Both the position numbers and the translations under genes were made by a program. 13,334 bases of DNA from an uncultured Eubacteriales bacterium (GTDB lineage Bacteria > Bacillota > Clostridia > Oscillospirales > Oscillospiraceae): the NCBI GenBank assembly GCA_900554625.1, contig USHP01000022.1, positions 1-13,334 of the forward strand, given 5' to 3'. Positions 6,027-12,288 of this stretch are shown piece by piece. Position 1 is the stretch's first letter. The number at the start of each line of letters is the position of its first letter. The notes beneath the pieces were generated by a model. The model was not told the origin of the DNA. It searched no databases and worked only from the letters and a program-made list of their open reading frames with translations.

Positions 6027-6204
6027 CCTTGCGTTCAATGGAACGGATATTTTTTTCTGCTTTGAATCGAGGGGTCATCAGTTCGTGGCCACAGCCCAGG
6101 CACCGCAGGCGAAAGTCCGCACCGGTGCGCAGTACCTGCCAGCGCTTTTCTCCACAGGGGTGGGCCTTTTTCATCAGAAGGATATCCCCTACCCGCACAT
6201 CCAT
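6013..6204 (-). CDS. DUF951 family small protein
   Basis: This 63-residue protein belongs to DUF951, a small conserved Firmicutes family of unknown function. It starts MDVRVGDILLMKKAHPCGEK and continues RWQVLRTGADFRLRCLGCGH, which carries all the conserved family features. These include HPCG (Cys17) and the CLGC pair (Cys35, Cys38), which could bind a metal together. The start at 6202-6204 is supported by AAAGGAGG seven bases upstream and by the family's MDVRVGD beginning. A longer reading from 6234 runs into rarA and is rejected. It begins two bases after the rarA stop, so the two genes are cotranscribed and probably coupled; its ribosome binding site lies inside the rarA end. The final codons run into the operon terminator. 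Confidence 0.9.
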   Translation of the reverse strand: MDVRVGDILLMKKAHPCGEKRWQVLRTGADFRLRCLGCGHELMTPRFKAEKNIRSIERKETSD

Positions 6205-6206
6205 GG

Positions 6207-7478
6207 TCAGCCCTCCTTTTTGATGGCGTCCCAATACTGTTTGGCTGCCTGTTCCAGCTTATTGGGGCCGTATTCGTAGTAGTGTGTCCCCACCAGTTCA
6301 TCCGGCAGGTACTGCTGGCGAACCCAGTGGTTGGGAAAATCGTGGGGATACAGATAGCCCTGTTCCCGCTCCATGGTATAAGAATCCGCATGGACATTCT
6401 GCAGATGTCGGGGAAAATCCCTGGCTTTTCCCTTCCGCACGTCGGAAATCGCCATATCCAGGGCAATGTGTCCGGAATTGGACTTGGGGGAAGTGGCCAT
6501 CAGCACCGCTGCATCTCCCAGCGGAATCCGGGCTTCCGGCATGCCCAGCTTCAGGGCCATGTCCACGCAGGCGTTGACGATGGGAATAATCATGGGATAG
6601 GCCAGCCCCACATCCTCGGCGGCAATGACCATCAAACGGCGGCAGGCGGACTGCATCTGTCCGGCCTCCAGCAGCCGGGCCAGGTAATGGCAGGCAGCAT
6701 CCGGGTCGGAACCACGGATGGATTTTTGCAAAGCTGAGAGCAGGTCGTAGTGATTGTCCCCGTCCCGGTCAGCCCGGAGGGCACTTTTCTGGGTAACGGC
6801 TTTGGCATCTTCCAGAGTCAGGGGTAGTTTGTCCCTTTCCGGCCTTCCGGCGGAGAACAATACCTCCACTGCATTCATGGCCTTGCGCAGGTCGCCGCCG
6901 CAGGCACCGGCAATGTATTCCAGAGCCCCCTCCTCCGGCACCGCCGTCAGAGCCGTACGCTGCTCCATGAAGGCAACCGCACGGCGTACTGCCTGCAAAG
7001 CCGCAGATGCGGAAATCTGCTTGAACTCAAACACCGTAGACCGGCTCAGGATGGCGTTGAACACATAGAAATAGGGATTTTCCGTGGTGGAAGCGATCAG
7101 GGTGATCTTGCCGTTTTCAATGTGCTCCAGCAGGGACTGCTGCTGCTTTTTGTTGAAGGACTGAATCTCGTCCAGGTACAGCAGCACCCCGTTGGGAGCT
7201 AGAAAGGTATCCAGCTGGGAGACAATTTCCTTGATGTCTCCAGTGGAGGCGGTGGTGGCGTTGAGCTTATACAGTGTCCGGTTGGTCTGTTTGGCGATGA
7301 TATTGGCAACGGTGGTTTTCCCCGTACCACTGGGGCCGTAAAAGACCATGTTGGGAATCTTCCCGGAGTCGATGAGCCGGCGCAGCACGGCATCCTTCCC
7401 CAAAATATGCTCCTGGCCGTAGACTTCATCCAATGTCTGCGGGCGAAGCAAATCCGCAAGTGGTTGGTACATAGGCAT
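6207..7478 (-). CDS. rarA: Replication-associated recombination protein A (AAA+ ATPase RarA/MgsA)
   Basis: RarA is an AAA+ ATPase related to clamp loaders that acts at stalled replication forks, together with SSB and recombination proteins. The 423-residue protein has full family length. Visible are the N-terminal PLADLLRPQTLDEVYGQEH box, Walker A GPSGTGKT (48-55), Walker B LLYLDEIQ (99-106), sensor 1 in LIASTTENP and an arginine-finger-like LSRSTVFEF (R146). The C-terminal tetramerisation region has RLMVIAAEDVGLAYP, GHIALDMAISDVRKGKARDFP and YLYPHDFPNHWVRQQYLP. Two ATGs are possible: 7476-7478 (AGGA eight bases upstream) and 7470-7472 (MYQPLADLLRP, the more usual family start). I keep the first. 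It leads the operon with DUF951, under an extended -10 promoter, divergent from the XRE gene. Confidence 0.95.
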   Translation of the reverse strand: MPMYQPLADLLRPQTLDEVYGQEHILGKDAVLRRLIDSGKIPNMVFYGPSGTGKTTVANIIAKQTNRTLYKLNATTASTGDIKEIVSQLDTFLAPNGVLLYLDEIQSFNKKQQQSLLEHIENGKITLIASTTENPYFYVFNAILSRSTVFEFKQISASAALQAVRRAVAFMEQRTALTAVPEEGALEYIAGACGGDLRKAMNAVEVLFSAGRPERDKLPLTLEDAKAVTQKSALRADRDGDNHYDLLSALQKSIRGSDPDAACHYLARLLEAGQMQSACRRLMVIAAEDVGLAYPMIIPIVNACVDMALKLGMPEARIPLGDAAVLMATSPKSNSGHIALDMAISDVRKGKARDFPRHLQNVHADSYTMEREQGYLYPHDFPNHWVRQQYLPDELVGTHYYEYGPNKLEQAAKQYWDAIKKEG

Positions 7479-7501
7479 CTACCTTTTCCTGTTTTTCGTT
7501 T

Positions 7502-7510
7502 ATTATAGCA
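7502..7510 (-). promoter_or_regulatory. Extended -10 promoter of rarA-DUF951
   Basis: TGCTATAAT on the minus strand is a perfect -10 with a TGn extension, about 24 bases before the rarA ATG. No clear -35 lies 17 bases upstream (ATGCAA), which fits an extended -10 promoter. Confidence 0.65.
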
Positions 7511-7605
7511 CACCTTTTCCAAAATTGCATCCATGAGAATGGCATGTGAGCGCTGCTGTGACCCATTGCTTTTATTTACCGCTATAGTAAAATTTTTTAG
7601 ATTTA

Positions 7606-7620
7606 AAGTAATATATACTT
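7606..7620. promoter_or_regulatory. Inverted repeat at the XRE promoter (candidate operator)
   Basis: AAGTA-ATATA-TACTT has perfect five-base arms and overlaps the -35 of the XRE promoter by two bases. A small XRE regulator that represses its own gene would plausibly bind here. The site is short and AT-rich, so chance is not excluded. Confidence 0.35.
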
Positions 7621-7647
7621 GACTTTTAGAAAATTATAAACTACAAT
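7619..7647 (+). promoter_or_regulatory. SigA-type promoter of the XRE-DUF6773 pair
   Basis: TTGACT (7619-7624), a 17-base spacer and TACAAT (7642-7647) match SigA consensus at ten of twelve positions. The predicted start is about 7654, leaving a leader of roughly 17 bases that is mostly ribosome binding site. Confidence 0.75.
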
Positions 7648-7670
7648 GCATTCAGGAAGGAGGCAATGTC

Positions 7671-7886
7671 ATGGCAAAGAACCTTGCGTTAAAACTTGCT
7701 CGTGTACAAAAAGACCTCACACAGAAAGATCTGGCAGAAATCGTAGGCGTGTCCCGGCAAACCATCAACGCCATCGAAAAAGGGGAATATAACCCCACCA
7801 TCAAGCTCTGTCGGAAGCTATGTCGGGTCTTAGGAAAAAGTCTGGATGAACTGTTTGGGGAGGATGATGAAAATGAAGAAGACTGA
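7671..7886 (+). CDS. Small XRE-family helix-turn-helix regulator
   Basis: The 71-residue protein consists almost entirely of one XRE/Cro-type DNA-binding domain. The helix-turn-helix lies at about 17-38 (TQKDLAEIVGVSRQTINAIE), followed by KGEYNPTIKLCRKLCRVLG and SLDELF, as in the short YgzD/YozG-like regulators of Firmicutes. An acidic tail (EDDENEED) ends it. AAGGAGG (7657-7663) lies seven bases before the ATG. The downstream DUF6773 gene begins inside its last codons, so the two are translationally coupled. In this widespread arrangement the regulator is usually found next to a small membrane protein; it probably controls its own operon, possibly through the AAGTA-N5-TACTT repeat. No effector domain is present. 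Confidence 0.9.
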   Translation: MAKNLALKLARVQKDLTQKDLAEIVGVSRQTINAIEKGEYNPTIKLCRKLCRVLGKSLDELFGEDDENEED

Positions 7887-8325
7887 ATCGCAATTGGATG
7901 AAATGCAGGAGCAGAAGCTGCTGAAAATTGAACACACCGGCTTCTGGCTGGCTTTCTGGGGTCTGGTGGTCGCCATTCTGGTTCAAAGCGCCCTGTACCC
8001 CGGCGACCAGCGTGCTTTGGCTGGAGAATTTGTGGTTCTGTTCCTGTGCTCCGGCTACCTGCTGCTGGGCTGCATCAAAAACGGAATCTGGGACCGGAAT
8101 CTCAAACCGAACTGGCAAACCAATCTGAAGATGAGTCTGCTGGCAGGATGCCTGTTCGGACTGTATCAGGCGGTGCGGGTGTATCTTCAGCATCACCTGC
8201 TCCTGGGTGCGGCAGTGGTACTTGTGCTGACCGCCCTGTTCACAACCGCACTCTGTTTTGGGGCTGTGCAAATCGCTGCCGTTCTCACGAAAAAGCGCAA
8301 GCAGCACCTGGAAAATGAAGAATAA
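7873..8325 (+). CDS. DUF6773-like small membrane protein
   Basis: The 150-residue protein has a charged N-terminus (MKKTESQLDEMQEQKLLKIE). Four likely membrane segments lie at about 24-41, 50-68, 87-103 and 110-138, and a basic/acidic tail follows. The run GYLLLGCIKNGIWDRNLKPN after the second segment is the feature I associate with DUF6773, a family encoded next to small XRE regulators in Firmicutes; its function is unknown. Three in-frame ATGs lie at 7864, 7867 and 7873. GGGGAGG (7857-7863) favours 7873 by spacing (nine bases), though 7867 remains possible. The coding region overlaps the XRE gene by 14 bases in another frame. The regulator-membrane-protein pairing suggests a membrane stress or antimicrobial response, but that is inference. 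Confidence 0.75.
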   Translation: MKKTESQLDEMQEQKLLKIEHTGFWLAFWGLVVAILVQSALYPGDQRALAGEFVVLFLCSGYLLLGCIKNGIWDRNLKPNWQTNLKMSLLAGCLFGLYQAVRVYLQHHLLLGAAVVLVLTALFTTALCFGAVQIAAVLTKKRKQHLENEE

Positions 8326-8333
8326 GAAAAATC

Positions 8334-8377
8334 GCCCTCCTGTCCGGGAAACTCCCAGGCAGGAGGGCAATGTTTTG
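8334..8377. terminator. Bidirectional terminator between DUF6773 and the CobW operon
   Basis: The outer stem GCCCTCCTG / CAGGAGGGC (8334-8342 with 8360-8368) and an inner GGGA/TCCC stem with an AAC loop form a long hairpin. The plus strand continues AATGTTTTGTT; the minus strand continues GATTTTTCTT, the better U-tract. It can serve both convergent operons. Confidence 0.85.
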
Positions 8378-8390
8378 TTATAGGATTCTG

Positions 8391-9335
8391 TTAGAACGTT
8401 GCCACATCCGGGTCGGCGGGCTGGGCTCCCTTGACCACTTCCAGGGCTGTCAGGATGGGGCCTACCTCGCCTTTGTACAGGGGGTGCTTCTCGGCGCTGA
8501 TTTTCGCCGTGACCATCACCCAACTCCGGGATTCCAGGGTGGCCGCCTGGTCGTACCGGCAGGGAATGCCGCAGAACTGGATATCCTCCACGCAGCAGGT
8601 CATCACAAACCGGCCCGGGGCGAACATGCCGTTCTTGTCCCGGCGGAGCATGACAACCTGGGCTTTGAAGCAGACGGTTTTGCCGTTGTACTTGTCCGGC
8701 TCTTCCGACACATCCCGGTACCACAGGGCATAATCCTCGTCCTTGACCTGAATTACCGGAGCGTTGATGTCAAAGGGCAGCGGGTCTTCGATATCGTCAA
8801 AGGAGGTAGTACCGTCGGTGTAATCATACAGAATATCAATCCGGCGGCTGGCAGCACGGGCCAGCTTGTGGAAAGGCATCACATCTGCGCCGGGAGTCAG
8901 CCGGTTGAACACTACCATCTGGGCGCCCACCAGCTTGTCCATCACCAGGTTGCGCATATTGGCGTTGTAGGTCATAATGGTGGTGGAGTCGGCAAACATG
9001 ACCTCCTGGGCCACCACCCAGTTTTCCGGGAAGCGCATGTACAGGTCGCCTACCTGCTGCATGCCGTTCAGCTCGGCCACCACCCGCTGGGCTTTGTACT
9101 TTTTCTGCAAAGCCTGCAGTTCCTTGGCCGTGACGGTCTGCTGATCCAGCACTTCCAGGTAGACATTCTGATGGGGATAGGTGGAAAAGTCGTACTCTTC
9201 CTCCCCTTCTTCAAAGACCAGAAGCAAGGTCCGCTCCCCGGCATTGAACCGGGGATCTTCCAAAGTCTCCTGGATGAATTTGGTCTTTCCGGAATCCAGA
9301 AATCCCGTAAAGGAATAGACAGGAATCTGTACCAT
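8391..9335 (-). CDS. CobW-like P-loop protein with C-terminal YcgQ/DUF1980-like domain
   Basis: The N-terminal part (about 1-175) is a COG0523-type P-loop domain. Its Walker A is GFLDSGKTK (residues 11-19), which departs from the usual GFLGAGKTT but keeps the GK[ST] core. The CxCC metal motif of true COG0523 proteins is absent, and NRL (144-146) stands where the NKxD guanine motif is expected. The C-terminal part (about 195-305) reads GKTVCFKAQVVML..., GRFVMTCCVEDIQFCGIPC (CC at 247-248, D251) and SWVMVTAKIS. This resembles the soluble domain of YcgQ/TIGR03943 (DUF1980) proteins, which pair with YcgR-type permeases. The protein is thus an apparent fusion of the two families. It starts two bases after the stop of the His-rich CobW gene (TAAGCATG), so the pair is one operon. 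Role: probably metal (zinc?) allocation; whether it hydrolyses GTP is uncertain. Confidence 0.75.
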   Translation of the reverse strand: MVQIPVYSFTGFLDSGKTKFIQETLEDPRFNAGERTLLLVFEEGEEEYDFSTYPHQNVYLEVLDQQTVTAKELQALQKKYKAQRVVAELNGMQQVGDLYMRFPENWVVAQEVMFADSTTIMTYNANMRNLVMDKLVGAQMVVFNRLTPGADVMPFHKLARAASRRIDILYDYTDGTTSFDDIEDPLPFDINAPVIQVKDEDYALWYRDVSEEPDKYNGKTVCFKAQVVMLRRDKNGMFAPGRFVMTCCVEDIQFCGIPCRYDQAATLESRSWVMVTAKISAEKHPLYKGEVGPILTALEVVKGAQPADPDVATF

Positions 9336-9337
9336 GC

Positions 9338-10543
9338 TTACACCCCAAACAGAGCAGCTACGCCGGCTTCGTCCAGCTTGGAGCCAATGACACAGAGCTT
9401 GCCGGTCACATCGGCGCTGCCAGTGCGGACATTATATTCCTCGGGAACATAGTCAAAGTGAATCCAGCTGCCGTCCACAGCAGGCAGAATGCCCTTGGCC
9501 CGGAGGATCATGCCATACTTGCCGGAATCCAGCTGGTGCAGTGCCTGCTCCACAGCTGCCTTGTCAAACTTTCTGGCAGTTTCCACGCCCCAGGAGGTGA
9601 ACACCTCGTCGGCATGGTGATGATGGTGGTGGTCATGGCATCCACAAGTGCAGTGCTCGTCATGGTCATGGTGATGCTCATGGTCATGATCGTGATGATG
9701 CTCGTGTTCCTCGTGATCGTGGCAGCCGCAGGTGCAGTGCTCATCGTGGTCATGGTGATGCTCATGGTCATGATCGTGATGATGCTCATGCTCCTCATGA
9801 TCGTGGCAACCGCAGGTACAGTGCTCGTCATGGTCATGATGGTGTTCATGATCGTGATGATGCTCGTGGTCATGGTCGTGATGGTGTTCGTACTCCTCTT
9901 CTGCGGCAAGACGCTCCATTTCCAGCTGAGCCAGTTCTGCTGCCAGGCTGGCTTTGCCCTCCATGGCCTGGAGCAGCTGCTCGCCGGTCAGGTCATTCCA
10001 GGGCGTGGTGACGATGGTTGCCACGCTGTTGTGCTCCCGGAGCATGGCCACTGCGGCGTCCAGCTTGGCCTGAGGAATGGAATCGGTACGGGACAGAATA
10101 ATAGTGGAAGCGGTCTCCACCTGATTGTTGTAGAACTCACCGAAGTTCTTCATATACACCTTGACCTTGCCTGCATCGGCAACCGCCACAGTGTAGCCCA
10201 GGGTAACCTGGTCGTTGGTCACTTTGTTCACCGCGCCGATGACGTCGGACAGCTTGCCCACACCGGAGGGCTCAATGAGAATTCGGTCGGGGTTATACTG
10301 CTCGATGACCTGCTTCAGAGCCTTGCCGAAATCGCCCACCAGAGAGCAGCAGATGCAGCCGGAGTTCATCTCGGTAATGTTGATGCCCGCATCCTGGAGG
10401 AAGCCGCCGTCAATGCCGATTTCGCCGAACTCATTTTCAATCAGCACCAGCTTCTGTCCCTGGTAGCCTTCGGAAATCAGCTTTTTAATCAGCGTCGTCT
10501 TGCCGGCGCCCAGAAATCCGGAAAAAATATCAATTTTTGTCAT
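9338..10543 (-). CDS. His-rich CobW/COG0523 family metallochaperone GTPase
   Basis: COG0523 GTPases deliver or allocate metals (zinc, cobalt, nickel) to client proteins in the cytoplasm. This 401-residue protein has the canonical GTPase domain: Walker A GFLGAGKTT (9-17), ENEFGE (37-42), the metal motif CICC (63-66), EPSG (91-94) and SRTD (151-154) in place of NKxD. The CobW_C domain occupies about 313-400. Between them, residues 220-310 hold 47 histidines and nine cysteines in three copies of a 28-residue repeat with a CTCGC core. Such His-rich linkers bind metal in COG0523 proteins, but this one is unusually long and Cys-containing. The start is at 10541-10543, after GAAGG. The promoter's -10 lies inside a 15-bp palindrome, which suggests metalloregulation, for example by a Zur/Fur-type repressor. 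HypB is less likely because its G1 motif differs. The metal cannot be read from the sequence. Confidence 0.92.
   Translation of the reverse strand: MTKIDIFSGFLGAGKTTLIKKLISEGYQGQKLVLIENEFGEIGIDGGFLQDAGINITEMNSGCICCSLVGDFGKALKQVIEQYNPDRILIEPSGVGKLSDVIGAVNKVTNDQVTLGYTVAVADAGKVKVYMKNFGEFYNNQVETASTIILSRTDSIPQAKLDAAVAMLREHNSVATIVTTPWNDLTGEQLLQAMEGKASLAAELAQLEMERLAAEEEYEHHHDHDHEHHHDHEHHHDHDEHCTCGCHDHEEHEHHHDHDHEHHHDHDEHCTCGCHDHEEHEHHHDHDHEHHHDHDEHCTCGCHDHHHHHHADEVFTSWGVETARKFDKAAVEQALHQLDSGKYGMILRAKGILPAVDGSWIHFDYVPEEYNVRTGSADVTGKLCVIGSKLDEAGVAALFGV
9614..9886 (-). repeat. 84-bp in-frame tandem repeat encoding His/Cys metal-binding units
   Basis: Anchors such as TGCAGTGCTC recur at 9649, 9733 and 9817 (the last with one change), giving an 84-base period, exactly 28 codons. 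The repeated peptide runs HHHDHDEHCTCGCHDHEEHE and then HHHDHDHE. The copies differ mainly at synonymous third positions. The array lies inside the CobW gene and keeps its frame. Confidence 0.9.
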
Positions 10544-10571
10544 AGTAACACCTTCTAAAAATATTCTCTGT

Positions 10572-10586
10572 GTGATATTATATCAC
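10572..10586. promoter_or_regulatory. 15-bp palindrome on the -10 of the CobW operon (candidate Fur/Zur-type operator)
   Basis: GTGATATTATATCAC has perfect seven-base arms around one base (7-1-7), the geometry of Fur, Zur and PerR boxes. The sequence itself matches none of their consensus sites exactly. It contains the whole TATAAT of the minus-strand promoter, so binding would repress. The regulator is not in the window. Confidence 0.6.
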
Positions 10587-10605
10587 TGGATGTCAACCAT
10601 TACAA
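10577..10605 (-). promoter_or_regulatory. SigA-type promoter of the CobW operon
   Basis: On the minus strand, TTGTAA (10600-10605), a 17-base spacer and a perfect TATAAT (10577-10582) precede the ATG by about 33 bases. A better -35-like TTGACA at 10591-10596 is only eight bases from the -10 and cannot serve it. Confidence 0.6.
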
Positions 10606-10670
10606 GCAAGCAAAACACAACTTTTTGAAAACATTCCCACCCCGGCAATGTCGGGGAACAAAAATCATCA

Positions 10671-10699
10671 TTGACAAAGGTTTCAAATATTACTATAAT
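10671..10699 (+). promoter_or_regulatory. Consensus SigA promoter of the marR-degV operon
   Basis: TTGACA (10671-10676), exactly 17 bases and TATAAT (10694-10699) match the consensus at all twelve positions. The expected start is about 10706, some 31 bases before the ATG. So strong a promoter suggests the operon is held down by a repressor, perhaps the MarR protein itself, though I see no convincing long palindrome. Confidence 0.85.
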
Positions 10700-10736
10700 C
10701 AAGAACGTTGTCTACTCAACATCTGGAGGTTCCATA

Positions 10737-11210
10737 ATGATCAGCAAATACGAACTTTTTTCTGCGTCGGTGTCCTGCATGTACCACGACATTCAAAAAA
10801 TCGAGCGGCTGGAGATGGCCAAGTACGGCTTAAAAGGCCCTCACGCTCAGTGCCTTCTGGCCATGAGCCGGCACCCCGCCGGAATCACTGCGGCAAGGCT
10901 GTGCGAGATTTGCGAAAAGGACAAAGCCGCCATTTCCAGGATTCTGGCGGAACTGGAGCAGTCCGGGATGGTAGTGCGGGAAATGCCCAACGGCTCCAAA
11001 TACCGGGCAATTCTGACCCTCACCGAGCAGGGAAAATCCGCTGCCGCCACCGTAAGCCACAAAGCCCAGCTGGCTGTGGAACAGGCAGGCGCCGGTTTGA
11101 ACGACACCCAGCGCGAAGTTTTCTATCAGGTTCTGTCGCTGATTGCCGGGAATCTGCACACCATCTGCAAAGAAGGGATCAAGACGGATTCTTCCCCTTC
11201 CCAAGAATGA
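10737..11210 (+). CDS. MarR-family transcriptional regulator
   Basis: The 157-residue protein has the size and layout of a MarR repressor: an N-terminal dimerisation helix (about 1-32), a winged helix (about 35-105) and a C-terminal dimerisation helix. The DNA-binding part reads LKGPHAQCLLAMSRHPAGIT, then RLCEICEKDKAAISRILAEL (recognition region), then the wing VREMPNGSKYRAILTLTEQG. The ATG at 10737 is preceded by GGAGG seven bases upstream; the frame is open from 10671, but that ATG lies in the -35 box. It is followed after 19 bases by a DegV protein. FabT, a MarR protein, controls fatty acid synthesis in Firmicutes, and DegV proteins bind fatty acids, so a lipid link is possible but unproven. 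The ligand cannot be told from sequence. Confidence 0.88.
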   Translation: MISKYELFSASVSCMYHDIQKIERLEMAKYGLKGPHAQCLLAMSRHPAGITAARLCEICEKDKAAISRILAELEQSGMVVREMPNGSKYRAILTLTEQGKSAAATVSHKAQLAVEQAGAGLNDTQREVFYQVLSLIAGNLHTICKEGIKTDSSPSQE

Positions 11211-11229
11211 ACGAACACAAGGAGTTATT

Positions 11230-12081
11230 ATGAGCGTTAAGATTATTGTAGATTCCACTTCCGACCTCACCCCTGAGGTTGCCCGTCAGGTCAAAACCGT
11301 CCCCCTGACCATTCACTTCGGAGAGAAACAGTATGTATCCGGAGTGGATATCGATTCCAAGAAGTTTTATGAAATGCTGGTGGAGAGCGACGTGCTGCCC
11401 ACCACCAGCCAGCCCACCCCCTATGCCTTTTCTCAGGTATTCCAGGAGGTCGTGGATGCCGGAGATACGGCGGTTTGCCTGACCGTGTCCTCCAAGCTTT
11501 CCGGTACTTACCAGAGCGCCAGCATTGCCGCAGAAGAGTTCCCCGGAAAGATTTTTGTAGTGGACACCCTGACCGTTGCCATCGGCGGAGGTATTCTGGC
11601 AGAGTATGCCCTGCAGCTGGCAAACTCCGGCATGGAAGCGGAAGAGCTGGCCCGGGAGCTGCTGGCCCAGCGGCAGAAGGTCCGGGTGCTGGCCTTGGTT
11701 GACACCCTGGAGTATTTGAAAAAAGGCGGCCGGATTTCCTCCACTGTAGCATTTGCCGGCGGACTTCTGAACATCAAGCCCGTTATTTCCGTCACCGATG
11801 GCGAAGTGAAGATGATGGGCAAGGCCAGAGGTTCGAAGCAGGGCAACAACCTGTTGGTTCAGGAAATTCAGAAATCCGGCGGCGTAGACTTTGCCAAGCC
11901 TCTGATGCTGGGTTATACCGGTCTGAGCGATGCGCTGCTGCAAAAATACATCGCCGACAGCGCCGCGCTGTGGGAAGGACAGGTAGAAACTCTTCCCGTG
12001 AGCATCGTCAGCAGCGTGGTGGGCACCCACGTTGGCCCCGGCGCCGTGGCTGTGGCATTTTTTGCCCGGAACGCAGGATAA
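11230..12081 (+). CDS. DegV family (FakB-like) fatty-acid-binding protein
   Basis: DegV/FakB proteins bind a fatty acid and present it to the kinase FakA, which makes acyl-phosphate for phospholipid synthesis. The 283-residue protein has normal length and all the family motifs. These are VDSTSDL near the start (7-13), TSQPTP (59-64), the SSKLSGTYQSA pocket loop (87-97), LKKGGRIS (163-170) and IKPVI (182-186). The end has SIVSSVVGTHVGPGAVAVAF, the usual C-terminal loop. The ATG at 11230 follows AAGGAG by about five bases. It is cotranscribed with the MarR gene from a consensus promoter. No FakA (DAK-domain) gene is visible here, and which fatty acid it prefers is unknown. Confidence 0.93.
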   Translation: MSVKIIVDSTSDLTPEVARQVKTVPLTIHFGEKQYVSGVDIDSKKFYEMLVESDVLPTTSQPTPYAFSQVFQEVVDAGDTAVCLTVSSKLSGTYQSASIAAEEFPGKIFVVDTLTVAIGGGILAEYALQLANSGMEAEELARELLAQRQKVRVLALVDTLEYLKKGGRISSTVAFAGGLLNIKPVISVTDGEVKMMGKARGSKQGNNLLVQEIQKSGGVDFAKPLMLGYTGLSDALLQKYIADSAALWEGQVETLPVSIVSSVVGTHVGPGAVAVAFFARNAG

Positions 12082-12147
12082 TTCCGGAAAGTTCCTGTTT
12101 CTGCCCCTATCCAATATTCCCCAGTGCAGAAAATCCCTTCCCTCAAA

Positions 12148-12178
12148 AATTGTGAAAATTGACAATTCTTTGTTTTTC
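12148..12178 (+). terminator. Weak candidate terminator after degV
   Basis: AATTGT / ACAATT (12148-12153 with 12162-12167) could form a six-bp AT-only stem with an eight-base loop, followed by CTTTGTTTTTCTTTC. It is the only hairpin plus T-rich run between the two genes. The stem is weak, so read-through into the next gene is likely. Confidence 0.35.
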
Positions 12179-12200
12179 TTTCGCGTTTACAAAAAAAATG

Positions 12201-12229
12201 TTGAAAATCCGCCGCAGCTGCGGTATAAC
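12201..12229 (+). promoter_or_regulatory. SigA-type promoter of the F420 ligase-like gene
   Basis: TTGAAA (12201-12206), a 17-base spacer and TATAAC (12224-12229) match consensus at ten of twelve positions, about 60 bases before the ATG. The spacer is unusually GC-rich because it contains a 12-bp palindrome. Confidence 0.7.
12212..12223. promoter_or_regulatory. 12-bp palindrome in the promoter spacer (candidate operator)
   Basis: CCGCAGCTGCGG is self-complementary and fills the spacer directly up to the -10. A repressor or spacer-remodelling activator could bind here. It is short and no regulator is known, so function is inference. Confidence 0.4.
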
Positions 12230-12288
12230 TATTGTGTTGATTCTATTCCGGTTTTGGTGCTCCAAGCCGGAGAAATGAGGTTGCAAAC

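Noticed and set aside
9614..9886. Tandem repeat considered as a CRISPR or intergenic repeat
   Set aside because: Copies are adjacent without spacers, have an 84-base period divisible by three, and encode an in-frame His/Cys peptide.
9458..10558. Long plus-strand open frame opposite the His-rich CobW gene
   Set aside because: It is the complement of the CobW gene. The long Val/Met-rich stretch is simply the antisense of His/Asp codons, and it has no ribosome binding site.
10591..10596. Minus-strand TTGACA as the -35 of the CobW promoter
   Set aside because: It is eight bases from the TATAAT, and the hexamer 17 bases downstream (ACACAG) is not a -10.
10640..10656. Small hairpin CCCCG...CGGGG upstream of the marR promoter
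   Set aside because: It has a five-bp stem without a T-run in either direction and lies upstream of the promoter, so no function can be supported.
12159..12164. Plus-strand TTGACA after degV as a -35
   Set aside because: No -10-like hexamer follows at 16-18 bases; the TTGAAA-N17-TATAAC pair fits better.
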